A DNA stretch of 64,000 nucleotides from Marinomonas balearica (lineage in GTDB: Bacteria > Pseudomonadota > Gammaproteobacteria > Pseudomonadales > Marinomonadaceae). Every line of letters starts with the position of its first letter. Position 1 is the stretch's first letter. Location: contig NZ_SNXC01000009.1 of assembly GCF_004362145.1 (NCBI RefSeq), positions 609,823-673,822 of the forward strand. The letters are read 5' to 3'. Shown here piece by piece: positions 27,051 through 35,931 of the stretch. The position numbers and the translations under genes were made by a program. The notes below the pieces were generated by a model. That model was given only the letters and a program-made list of their open reading frames with translations. It searched no databases and was not told the DNA's origin.

Positions 27051-29591
27051 ATGTCCTCACTCGACAATAAAAAGCTAATCAGATTAATCCGTTATGCCCC
27101 CGTCGCGGTGGTGTGCCTGTTCTCTATTGCCGTTATCGCAATTGCAATTCAGGATAATCGTGAAAAGGCTCTGCACAGTTCGAATAGTCTAAGAGAAGAG
27201 TTGCTAAACCAGCGACGAGAAGTTGTGCGCTCGCAAGTTCACCAAGTCTATAAACAACTCATTGTTGAAAAGTCTCAGATACGCTCACAGTTGGAAGCCT
27301 ACTCCAAACAGCGGACTTATGAGGCATACGGTATTGCCCATCATATTTACGCCAATAATTACAACAGACCTCAAGAAGAAGTATTAACCCTTATTGCTGA
27401 AGCGCTTCGGCCTATCCGTTTTTCCAACGGCAGGGGCTATTATTTTATGCTGGATAAAAACGCTAATATTAATTTGCACAGTGCTCAGCCGGAGTTAGAA
27501 GGACAGAATCTGTGGAATTCGGTAGACAGTAATGGGGAGTTCTATGCCAGAAAGCTTGTTGAAGTTGCCCAAACACGGGGCGAAGGTTTTTTACAGTGGC
27601 GCTTCCCTAAACCCGGAGCTTCTCTAGAACAAGACTGGAGAAAAGTAGGCTTTGTTAAAGATTTCGAACCGTACCATTGGACAATAGGGACAGGCGAATA
27701 TCTTTCTGACGGTGTCAATGATGTGAAAAATCGTTTGATAGAGTGGTTTTCGGATTATGAATACGGTGAAGGTGGTTATTTCTTTGTAATTAACAAAACG
27801 ACTGGCGCTATCTTGTCGTTGCATCACAATGATTTCATGGGCTTGGATTTTCAGGTAGGGAAACACATTGACGATGAGCTTCATTCGAAGATATTAGAGC
27901 AGCTCACTCACGGCGGTGGTTTCATTACTTTCCAAAAACCTTTAACACTCAGTGGTGACGTACAATTAGAGCAGGTTAGCTATGTCAGAGAAATAAAAGG
28001 GTGGGATTGGGTTATTGGTACAGGGTTCAGTACGGGGAGCTTTGAAAAGTACTTAAGATTAAAAGAAGAGCAGCTGGACGAGTTTAATAATAAGAGTCTT
28101 TCTAAGCTCATCGTCCTCACACTTATTTCGACATTGTTCCTTACGATTGTCTCTTTGTATGTTAGCAACTTGATCGCTAGACGATTTGAGATGTTTCAAT
28201 CTCGCATCACCAAGGATTTTAATGAATTAAATAAAACGAAAAACAGAATGGAGTACATGGCGCTCCATGATGAGCTGACAGGGTTGCCGAACCGTGTTTC
28301 ATTGATTAAGGAAATTAACAAGGGCGTCAGTTATGCGCGTGATATGAAGTGTCGTCTTGCTGTGATGTTTGTCGATTTAGACAACTTTAAAAATGTAAAC
28401 GATTTATACGGTCATGGTGTCGGCGATCAGTTGTTAGAGGTTGTCAGTCGTAAGTTTGAATCGTTGATTGGAAACCGTGATTTGGTTTCCCGTTTTGGAG
28501 GGGATGAATTTATTTTTTGCTTTCCAAGATTAAAGGATGCAGAAGAGGCGCGGCAAATCGCAACAAATATTCACGCGATATTGGCGGAAGCAATCATCAT
28601 CGATGGGCGAGTGTTAACGACAAGCTGTAGTATCGGTGTTTCCATGTTTCCAGAAGACAGTAACGATGCTGAAACCCTGATCTCAAAAGCCGATACCGTA
28701 TTGTATCGCGCTAAAGCGACCAACAGAGGCAGTACTTTATTCTATGATGATAGTGTAAGAGAGCAGATCAAATATAGAATGACCATTGAAGACGAATTGG
28801 TGCGCGTGATTGGTCGTGGGGAAATGTACATATGTTACCAACCCCAAATTGATGTGAATGAAAATAAAGTATATGCGGTTGAAGCGTTAGCTCGCTGGAA
28901 AAACGAAAAGCTGGGTTTCGTTCCCCCTGATAGCTTTATATCGGTTGCGGAAGAAACGGGTTTTATTCATACACTTGGTCTTTATCTGTTTAAAAAGGCT
29001 TGTAAGGGGTTAGTTGACGAGTTTCCAAATGGAATGAATGCTCCTATGTTGTCATTTAATGTCTCGCCGCTACAAATATTTGATCCATCTTTTTGCGATA
29101 ACACCGTTCGAATATGCCGCGAGATCGGTATTAGCCCTAAAAGAATCACACTTGAGATTACTGAAAATATTCCGATTAATGATTTGAAGAACGTGCTGCC
29201 GTTTTTGGAAGAACTGAGAGGCGCGGGTTTTGGGCTGTCTTTAGATGATTTTGGTACTGGCTATTCGTCGTTGAGTTACATCAATACACTTCCTCTTACT
29301 GAAATTAAGATTGATCGTTCGTTTATTAATCAGTTTTTACGGAATGATCAAACGCAGATGCTTGTTAAAATGATTTTAGGGATCGGTCAGTCCTGTGGAA
29401 CACGCGTCGTGAGCGAGGGAGTAGAGACTGCCGAGGAGCTTGAAAAGTTGAAAGAACTGGGCTGTGACCTAGTTCAAGGGTATTACTTTGATGCACCGAT
29501 AACCATCGAAGAATTGGCTAAAAAGTGCACTGAAAATTTGGGGTACGGTTTACCTTGTGATGATGACTGCTACAGTATAAAAGACAACTAG
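27051..29591 (+). CDS. Double-Cache GGDEF-EAL membrane protein
   Basis: 846 aa. Transmembrane helix at about 15-35, then two consecutive sCache_2-type sensor modules (about 80-220 with GRGYYFMLD...HWTIGTGEYL, and about 225-330 with GEGGYFFVI...WDWVIGTGF), second helix at about 350-370, GGDEF domain with canonical SRFGGDEF and EAL domain with canonical VEALARW plus DDFGTGYSSL and SEGVE. Both catalytic sets look intact. Senses a small ligand in the periplasm and alters c-di-GMP. Followed after 10 bp by a solute-binding protein gene. Confidence 0.92.
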   Translation: MSSLDNKKLIRLIRYAPVAVVCLFSIAVIAIAIQDNREKALHSSNSLREELLNQRREVVRSQVHQVYKQLIVEKSQIRSQLEAYSKQRTYEAYGIAHHIYANNYNRPQEEVLTLIAEALRPIRFSNGRGYYFMLDKNANINLHSAQPELEGQNLWNSVDSNGEFYARKLVEVAQTRGEGFLQWRFPKPGASLEQDWRKVGFVKDFEPYHWTIGTGEYLSDGVNDVKNRLIEWFSDYEYGEGGYFFVINKTTGAILSLHHNDFMGLDFQVGKHIDDELHSKILEQLTHGGGFITFQKPLTLSGDVQLEQVSYVREIKGWDWVIGTGFSTGSFEKYLRLKEEQLDEFNNKSLSKLIVLTLISTLFLTIVSLYVSNLIARRFEMFQSRITKDFNELNKTKNRMEYMALHDELTGLPNRVSLIKEINKGVSYARDMKCRLAVMFVDLDNFKNVNDLYGHGVGDQLLEVVSRKFESLIGNRDLVSRFGGDEFIFCFPRLKDAEEARQIATNIHAILAEAIIIDGRVLTTSCSIGVSMFPEDSNDAETLISKADTVLYRAKATNRGSTLFYDDSVREQIKYRMTIEDELVRVIGRGEMYICYQPQIDVNENKVYAVEALARWKNEKLGFVPPDSFISVAEETGFIHTLGLYLFKKACKGLVDEFPNGMNAPMLSFNVSPLQIFDPSFCDNTVRICREIGISPKRITLEITENIPINDLKNVLPFLEELRGAGFGLSLDDFGTGYSSLSYINTLPLTEIKIDRSFINQFLRNDQTQMLVKMILGIGQSCGTRVVSEGVETAEELEKLKELGCDLVQGYYFDAPITIEELAKKCTENLGYGLPCDDDCYSIKDN

Positions 29592-29601
29592 GCAGGCAAA
29601 T

Positions 29602-30891
29602 ATGAGTTTAATCGAATTTACAAAAAACCAATTTGTAGCGTTGATGTGTTTAATGTGCAGTGCGTGTTTTTCATCCTATCTGAGCGCTGCTCCAACACAG
29701 GTTTCTCTTTGGCGTCATGTTGCTGGCGACGCTGAAATGAACGCCTCACTTTCTGTTATTGAGCGTTTTAATGAGAGTCAGGATCGCTGGGAAGTGGTAC
29801 CTGATTTTATTCCCGAACGGGCTTATACACAGTCAATAAACGCCGCGGCAGGTGCAGACTTGTTGCCGTGTATCATAGAGATTGATCAACCACTTGTGCC
29901 GTATTTCGCTTGGAAAGGCGCTTTGCATCCACTTGAAACGCTGATTGATCGTAATTTACTGGATTCGATCAATGAATCGGGTAAAGGGCTTTACCGTTCT
30001 AATGTATATTCCGTCGGGCAATTTGATGTCTCATTGGTAATCTTTACTCGGAAATCTTTGTTAAAGCGCCTTTCGTTAAGAACGCCAACGGTCGATCACC
30101 CTTGGGATCGACAAGAGTTTGAAAAAGCGTTATATGCAATTAAGAATACCGGAGAGTTCGAATATTCGGTCGATTTGCGTGCAGATGAAAGAACGGAGTG
30201 GGTATCGTACGCATGGGCTCCATTGATGTTTTCTTGGGGTGCGGATCTAATCAATCGTGACAATTATCTGGATGCAGAAGGCGTATTAAATTCTCAGGAA
30301 GCCGTTGGTTTTGGGAGCTGGCTACAGTCGCTTCAGCAGCAGGGTTTTGTGCCTGAATCTCTCGATGACGGTGCATTTATCGAAGGTACGGTTGGAATGC
30401 TTTATTCCGGATCTTGGATGCTCCAAGAATATGAAAAAACCTTTGGAGATGACTTAGCGGTATTACCCGTTCCGGACTTAGGAAATGGTGTTACGATTGG
30501 GGGAGGGTCATGGCATTGGGCGATTACAAATACATGCCAACATCCTGAAGGAGCAAAAGAGTTTTTGTCTTTTTTGCTTGCGCCTGAAGAGCTTGCGACG
30601 GTGTCAGGAACGGCGTCGTTGTTTCCCACTTCAGAGCGTGCCGCAGAATTAACAACAGACTATTCAGCCCAAGGTAAGTGGCGAGAAGTGTTTGAGATGT
30701 CTGCTATGTATTCGAAGCTTCGTCCGGCGACGCCTGCCTATTCTGCGATTTCATCCAATTATCGAAAAGCCATGACTAGTATTATTAAGGGGATGGATCC
30801 AAAGACTGCGTTAGATTTGGCGGTTGAAAATATTGAAGCGGCCATGGCGCGAAATAGAAATTATGGGTTTAGCGTAAGCACTCCACAATAA
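29602..30891 (+). CDS. Orphan ABC-type extracellular solute-binding protein (family 1)
   Basis: 429 aa with a signal sequence (CLMCSACFSSYLSA-A). Binding-protein family 1 features: VSLWRHVAGDAEMNASL, ERFNESQDRWEV, ADLLPCIIEID, FIEGTVGMLYSGSWM and GGGSWHWAITNTCQHPEGAKEFL. No permease or ATPase gene is nearby; instead it follows the double-Cache GGDEF-EAL gene by 10 bp, so it may present a sugar-like ligand to that sensor (inference). Confidence 0.85.
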   Translation: MSLIEFTKNQFVALMCLMCSACFSSYLSAAPTQVSLWRHVAGDAEMNASLSVIERFNESQDRWEVVPDFIPERAYTQSINAAAGADLLPCIIEIDQPLVPYFAWKGALHPLETLIDRNLLDSINESGKGLYRSNVYSVGQFDVSLVIFTRKSLLKRLSLRTPTVDHPWDRQEFEKALYAIKNTGEFEYSVDLRADERTEWVSYAWAPLMFSWGADLINRDNYLDAEGVLNSQEAVGFGSWLQSLQQQGFVPESLDDGAFIEGTVGMLYSGSWMLQEYEKTFGDDLAVLPVPDLGNGVTIGGGSWHWAITNTCQHPEGAKEFLSFLLAPEELATVSGTASLFPTSERAAELTTDYSAQGKWREVFEMSAMYSKLRPATPAYSAISSNYRKAMTSIIKGMDPKTALDLAVENIEAAMARNRNYGFSVSTPQ

Positions 30892-30974
30892 ATGACGAGA
30901 CGTTATTTTTAAACTAGGGTATGCGAATAGTGTTTTATTGACATACCCTGCATGACCTTCCTGGCCTAAAGTTC

Positions 30975-31010
30975 GCGCAATACCTAATCCCTTTGGTATT
31001 GCGCTTTATT
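30975..31010 (+). terminator. Terminator of the GGDEF-EAL / binding protein operon
   Basis: 10-bp stem GCGCAATACC / GGTATTGCGC with a 10-nt loop, followed by TTTATTT. A weaker hairpin GGGTATG...CATACCC lies just upstream. Confidence 0.75.
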
Positions 31011-31225
31011 TAACCATCCAAAGGCAACCGGCTTGGCGGTGCTTTTACAGTCTCCGCGTTGTTTTCTTTGTCAGCAGAGTTGCCAGATAATGGTCTGATG
31101 CGTCCTTCTTCGCGATAGAAGCCGATATCTTTTAAACTGTGGTTATCAAGCTGTTTAAAAGAGGCTTCGTATTGACGACGAATAAAGTATTCTTTAGCTG
31201 CGTTAATAAGTGCAATAAGGCTCAT
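31010..31225 (-). CDS. DUF1127 (YjiS-like) small protein
   Basis: 71 aa. N-terminal helix followed by the DUF1127 core LDNHSLKDIGFYREEGRIR, then a polar tail. Short DUF1127 proteins include RNA-binding regulators of sRNA turnover and phosphate/polyamine metabolism in alphaproteobacteria; role here unknown. GGGAGAA ribosome site on the minus strand. Confidence 0.85.
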   Translation of the reverse strand: MSLIALINAAKEYFIRRQYEASFKQLDNHSLKDIGFYREEGRIRPLSGNSADKENNAETVKAPPSRLPLDG

Positions 31226-31808
31226 AAGTTTCTCCCAAAAAATGGTTTATAAACGGAACTTACGAGGTTTCTTTCAAAGATAGGATGACCGCGTAAATTC
31301 CGCGATCAATGGTGTAATAATTACACAGACATTAAGCGCGAGGGGTAAGAACAGCGATTGCTTCGAATATTCTTAATATGCATAGAGAGGCCCCAAATAA
31401 TGGAAAAAGTTATTTTCATCATTGTATGCCTCCTATTCTCTTGCGTTAATTCTGCGTCACTCTGAGTTGTTTCTCAGTGTGTGCTTCCGTGTAATTTGCT
31501 CGTTTGAGCACATATATTGAGCAATATTTATTGCTTTATGTCAACGCATTATATGCAAATAACTAAAATTAATTTCCTGACGGATTTTGCTTAGTAAGCA
31601 TTTTGAAGACGTTAACATTTTGGCTCCGATTGGCGTTCGATTTAAGGAAAAAAGACCATTTGAGGGATTATCAGTGTTGCATTTAGAAACAATGACTTAC
31701 AATGCAACCCATACAGTCAAAATTATTTTCTAGTAAATGATAAACACAGTGTTTAAGGCGCAGCGGTCTACTTCGCTCTCTCCAATACTGTGCTGAATAA
31801 AGGTTCCT
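31226..31808. other. 583-bp intergenic region
   Basis: Between DUF1127 and yaeQ. Mostly AT-rich. A 21-codon frame from 31399 with a hydrophobic, Cys-containing sequence (MEKVIFIIVCLLFSCVNS) could be a membrane microprotein but cannot be supported further. Confidence 0.4.
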
Positions 31809-32360
31809 ATGGCGATTAATTCCACAGTTTATAAAGCATCGATTCAAGTTTCTGATATGGATCGAAATCACTATCAATCGTACGATCTAACGCTTGCATT
31901 GCACCCTTCAGAAACGATTGAGAGGATGATGGTTCGTTTGTTCGCATTTTCAATGCTTGCCGACGAAAAAGAGGGGGTTGAACAGCTTTCATTTTCCAAA
32001 GGTCTGAGTACCGATGATGAGCCGGATTTATGGCAAAAGAACTTTTCTGATGACATTTTGTTATGGGTTGAGCTTGGTCAGCCAGATGAGAAGAGAATGC
32101 GTAAAGCGTGTGGCCGTTCTCAGTCTGTCGTAGTGGTTAATTACCATGAAAAGTCGGAAATTTGGTGGAAGGAGATGAAAAGTAAATTGTCTCGCTTTTC
32201 AAACTTGCGCACGCTTTCACTAAAAGAAGAGGAAGTTGGCGCGTTGCAGGCGTTGTGTGAAAGAACCATGCACCTTAGCGTAACGGTGCAAGACGGTGAG
32301 TTTTGGATTGCTTCTGATGCTGGCAGTTGTACGATCAAACCTGAATGGCGTAGCTATTAA
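31809..32360 (+). CDS. yaeQ: YaeQ family protein
   Basis: 183 aa, the usual length. YaeQ landmarks: ALHPSETIERMMVRLFAF, DEPDLWQKN, WVELGQPDEKRMRKAC, and a PD-(D/E)xK-like core of unproven activity. E. coli YaeQ was linked to RfaH suppression, later disputed. It precedes the glycosyltransferase gene by 20 bp, possible operon. Confidence 0.92.
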   Translation: MAINSTVYKASIQVSDMDRNHYQSYDLTLALHPSETIERMMVRLFAFSMLADEKEGVEQLSFSKGLSTDDEPDLWQKNFSDDILLWVELGQPDEKRMRKACGRSQSVVVVNYHEKSEIWWKEMKSKLSRFSNLRTLSLKEEEVGALQALCERTMHLSVTVQDGEFWIASDAGSCTIKPEWRSY

Positions 32361-32380
32361 AACGTGCGTTAAATAACATC

Positions 32381-33469
32381 GTGAAGATCCTCCTTATTAG
32401 CGCGTACCATGCTCAAAGCCATAAAGCGTGGGCAGATTCTATAAAAGAAATGCTAAATCATGTTGAGTGGGCAGAGGCGATTTTGCCTGCTCACTATTTC
32501 TCGTGGCGTATTAGAGGCAATGCATTAGGGTTTGCATACGCTTCGGAGTTTCGAGAGATATTCTCTCAGAAGTACGATCTAGTAATAGCAACGTCCATGA
32601 CGGATGTGGCTGGCTTAAAAGCATTTCTTCCAGCGTTGGCGACGGTTCCTTGGTTGTTGTATTTTCACGAAAATCAGTTTGATTACCCATCAAGCCGCTT
32701 TCAGAAAGGCATTGTTGAGATGCAAATGGTAACGCTGTACTCCGCGTTGGCTGCTGATGTGTGTGTTTTTAACAGCGCATACAATCGAGACAGCTTTTTG
32801 TCGGGCGTGTCTCAGTTACTCAAAAAATTACCGGACTATACCGGAGAAAATTGTCCTGCGGTTTTGCGTGAAAAATCTAAGGTCATATCTGTTCCGATCG
32901 CTCAAGACGTTGTTGATTTTGCGCAGTACAGCCCAAAGCAGAAACGTGTTCCGCATATAATTTGGGCTGCGCGATGGGAGTACGATAAAGGGCCAGATCG
33001 ATTGTTGGCTGTGCTAAGGCAGCTAAAACACGATGGGTTTGAATTCAAATTATCGGTTCTTGGGCAAGGATTTCGTAATCAACCTGATGAGTTTTCTATT
33101 ATAGCGGAAGAGTTCAAAGACCATATTTTGAACTTTGGCTTTTTATCAAGTCGGGAGGACTATTTAGCGACCTTAGCGCAGGGTGATATTTTTCTCTCTA
33201 CAGCCTTACATGAATTTCAAGGGTTGAGTGTTATCGAAGCCGTTTCACAAGGCTGTAGGCCTGTATTGCCAAGACGTCAGGTTTATCCTGAGTTATTTGG
33301 AGATGATTTTACCTACCCCGAAAGTAAGGATATAAAAGCGGAGGCTGCATCAGCAGTGGCGCTTATTAAATCGATTGAACCTGTTTGTTTACCTGAGACC
33401 CTTCGTTTCACACAAGAGGTTCTAAAACCCCAATACGAGTCTCTTATCCACTCATTGGTGTTTCGTTGA
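32381..33469 (+). CDS. tRNA-queuosine alpha-mannosyltransferase-like glycosyltransferase (DUF3524)
   Basis: 362 aa, GTG start. N-terminal DUF3524 domain (ILLISAYHAQSHKAWADS, PAHYFSWRIRGNALGFA, LLYFHENQFDYP) and C-terminal GT4-like nucleotide-sugar domain (AARWEYDKGPDRL, FLSTALHEFQGLSVIEAVSQG). The DUF3524 family contains animal QTMAN/GTDC1, shown to mannosylate queuosine in tRNA-Asp. Whether bacterial members do the same is not known to me; the substrate here is inference. Confidence 0.82.
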   Translation: MKILLISAYHAQSHKAWADSIKEMLNHVEWAEAILPAHYFSWRIRGNALGFAYASEFREIFSQKYDLVIATSMTDVAGLKAFLPALATVPWLLYFHENQFDYPSSRFQKGIVEMQMVTLYSALAADVCVFNSAYNRDSFLSGVSQLLKKLPDYTGENCPAVLREKSKVISVPIAQDVVDFAQYSPKQKRVPHIIWAARWEYDKGPDRLLAVLRQLKHDGFEFKLSVLGQGFRNQPDEFSIIAEEFKDHILNFGFLSSREDYLATLAQGDIFLSTALHEFQGLSVIEAVSQGCRPVLPRRQVYPELFGDDFTYPESKDIKAEAASAVALIKSIEPVCLPETLRFTQEVLKPQYESLIHSLVFR

Positions 33470-33569
33470 GCGCTGACGGTCACTGCTTTATAGCTCACTA
33501 ATGGGCAGTTTATATCTAATCTGTTAATAGCTATTCTGTTTATAGGCGAGCTTTTTATAGATGAACTCT

Positions 33570-34193
33570 CTATAGATGAACAATGCTCCCCCCCATTGCG
33601 CTTGCGTCGTCAGGATCGTGTGTAACAACGATGGTTGGAATGTTTGCCTGTTTAATCTTCTCTTTGACAAATTCCCGCGTCGTTGTACGCAACGTAGCGT
33701 CCAGTTTACTAAAAGGCTCGTCGATCAATAAGCATTTTGGCTCTGCTAAAAGCGTTCTTAATAGTGCGACTCGAGCTTGTTGTCCACCGGATAGAGTATC
33801 GGGTAGCTTGTTCTCTTGTCCTTGAAGCTCAAGGTCACGAATTGCATTGATTACCTTTTGGTGACGCGTTTTATTTTCATAAAGATTTGGCACTGCAAAC
33901 AGCAAATTTTCAGCAATCGTCATATGCGGAAATAGCAATGGAGTCTGCTGCATTAGGCCAATTCCACGGCGATGCGGGACAACGGATGTTAACGTTGTAT
34001 CATTGAGAAGTATGTCGCCAACTGCGCTTAGATCCGATGCAATTGTGCCGCTAATGTAAGCCAGCAAGCTGGATTTTCCAATTCCAGAGGGACCCATAAT
34101 AGTGAGTATTTCGCCTTTATCTACCTCGAATGAAAGAGAATCGATTAGGCATTTTGACTGAGAGTGAAGCGAAAAATTACGTACGATTAGCAA
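33570..34193 (-). CDS. ynjD: ABC transporter ATP-binding protein YnjD
   Basis: 207 aa. Walker A GPSGIGKSS, Q-loop in LMQQTPLLFPHMT, signature LSGGQQAR, Walker B CLLIDEPFSKLD and H-loop VVTHDPDD. Third gene of ynjBCD; overlaps ynjC by 17 bp. Energises uptake of an unknown substrate; the ThiQ-like sequence hints at a thiamine-type or related compound, unproven. Confidence 0.9.
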   Translation of the reverse strand: MLIVRNFSLHSQSKCLIDSLSFEVDKGEILTIMGPSGIGKSSLLAYISGTIASDLSAVGDILLNDTTLTSVVPHRRGIGLMQQTPLLFPHMTIAENLLFAVPNLYENKTRHQKVINAIRDLELQGQENKLPDTLSGGQQARVALLRTLLAEPKCLLIDEPFSKLDATLRTTTREFVKEKIKQANIPTIVVTHDPDDASAMGGSIVHL

Positions 34194-35931
34194 ATTGACC
34201 TCGTAAAATGCTTTTAAGTTTTAAGCGCCAAGACGTCCAGTGAATTGGAATTGTATGAGCCGCGAAAAAAACGAGTATAGGAAAGATAATCTGAACCAGT
34301 GCAAATACACCGACTTTTTTCCGGTCTCCGCTTGTTGCTAGGGTAACGGCTTCTGTTGTCAAGGTTGTAATGCGTCCTTCTCCTGCGATCAAAGTGGGTA
34401 GGTATTGCGCCATACTGACAGAAAAACCGATAGCAAAGGCAGTGCAGAGAGAAGCTTTTAGCATAGCAAGTTTAATTGTTATGAAGTTTATCGCAGGCTT
34501 ATGATTGAGGCGATTGGCTTCCAGCAAATAGGCTTGATTGTAGCTTTGGTAGGGAGCGGACAGCGTTAAGTACACATAAGGCAATACGTACAATAAATGC
34601 ATAGCAATGACGGACGAATATCGACCATTTGCATCGAACGAAATAAGCAGTACTTGAATACCAAACAGAAAACCGATTTGAGGGAGTAAAATAGGCAAAT
34701 ACATGAGAAATAAGAGCGGCTTTTGGCTGTAAAAATTTCCAAAAAACCTTTTATTCGCTGCGAATGTTTTGGCATTACTTCGAAGAAGTTCAAGAATAAA
34801 GATGGATACGACTAATGCAATAAGTGTTGATGTGATGGCGATAATCAGTGTTTGAATCGTCGTGGAGGATAATACTGGCCATGCTTGTGCAATATTGGAA
34901 AAACTGACTTGGCTTGGAAGGGCATCTGGAAAGCGCCAACGTTTGGCAATGGCCCAAATAGGCAGAATCACCAAGGATAAAAATGAAATTACGAACGAGG
35001 CAGCTCCGCCCAAAGCGCCAATTAAAAGAAGTAAATCTCCTATTCCTGATCGTTTTCCGTTTATGCGTTCCCGCCTTGCCATTTTTTGGAGCAAGAAACG
35101 TGTCAGCTCCCAAACAAAAATGATGCCGGCGATGAGCAAGACAAGCATGATGGCGCCTGCGCTGGCGACATAACGATATGAAAGATCTGAATCGTTAAAC
35201 CAGCTCAATAGCAAAACGGCGAATGTAGTGGGTGTGTTGGGGCCGATGATCAGTGCCATATCAACCACAGTAAGACTAAAAGAAAGGACGATTAAAATAG
35301 GGAGTCGTATAAGTGGGTAAAGTTGAGGTAAAAGTATTTTTCGCCATGTCGTCAGTCTCGAATATCCTAAACTTTGACAGGTTTCTAGCGTTTGAGACGG
35401 TTTTAGTTGATAGATTGCCGCTGCCACGACGAACAGTAGATAAGGTGTTTCTTTTATGATTAAGGCGAGCGTTAAGGTAAGACCAAATGGGTCTTGAACG
35501 GTAATCCAATTCGGAGGCCGAAGAAACCCCGTTAGTTCCGGACTGATGATCCTCAGTAACCAACCAGACGGGCTGAGTAAAAATAGAAGGCCAATCGCAA
35601 TCGAAGCATGCGGAACGGAAAGTATCGGAGAAAGAAGGCTTTGAAGGCGTTTATACCATTGAGTCTGATAAGTGATGGCGACCAGTGAAATGGATAGCCA
35701 TACAGACATTATGGTGACCATTACGCCCGTAAATACGCTCAAAAGTACACTGCTTAACAACCCGGGTGCGCTGAAAAGTTGCTGCCAGTAGTGCAGCGTC
35801 CAATTCTGAGCGCCTAGTGCAGGGAAGTATCCAAACGCTGGAAATAATATGCCAAACAAACCGATGATAATAGGCGCTCCTAAGAGGCCTATTATCATGA
35901 TGTAAGCTGGCGAGAGTAGCGTTTTAGTCAT
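34177..35931 (-). CDS. ynjC: ABC transporter permease YnjC
   Basis: 584 aa with about 12 transmembrane helices in two homologous halves, each with a binding-protein-dependent permease (EAA-type) loop, e.g. ETCQSLGYSRLTTWRKILLPQ in the first half and EANRLNHKPAINF in the second. Somewhat longer than E. coli YnjC (511 aa). Stop/start contact with ynjB (35931). Confidence 0.9.
   Translation of the reverse strand: MTKTLLSPAYIMIIGLLGAPIIIGLFGILFPAFGYFPALGAQNWTLHYWQQLFSAPGLLSSVLLSVFTGVMVTIMSVWLSISLVAITYQTQWYKRLQSLLSPILSVPHASIAIGLLFLLSPSGWLLRIISPELTGFLRPPNWITVQDPFGLTLTLALIIKETPYLLFVVAAAIYQLKPSQTLETCQSLGYSRLTTWRKILLPQLYPLIRLPILIVLSFSLTVVDMALIIGPNTPTTFAVLLLSWFNDSDLSYRYVASAGAIMLVLLIAGIIFVWELTRFLLQKMARRERINGKRSGIGDLLLLIGALGGAASFVISFLSLVILPIWAIAKRWRFPDALPSQVSFSNIAQAWPVLSSTTIQTLIIAITSTLIALVVSIFILELLRSNAKTFAANKRFFGNFYSQKPLLFLMYLPILLPQIGFLFGIQVLLISFDANGRYSSVIAMHLLYVLPYVYLTLSAPYQSYNQAYLLEANRLNHKPAINFITIKLAMLKASLCTAFAIGFSVSMAQYLPTLIAGEGRITTLTTEAVTLATSGDRKKVGVFALVQIIFPILVFFAAHTIPIHWTSWRLKLKSILRGQFANRT

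Noticed and set aside
31399..31464. 21-codon hydrophobic microprotein
   Set aside because: Plausible composition but no ribosome site of note, no homology and no neighbour context.
33550..33582. Short direct repeat TATAGATGAAC twice after the glycosyltransferase gene
   Set aside because: Only 11 bp in AT-rich sequence overlapping the end of ynjD; not distinguishable from chance.
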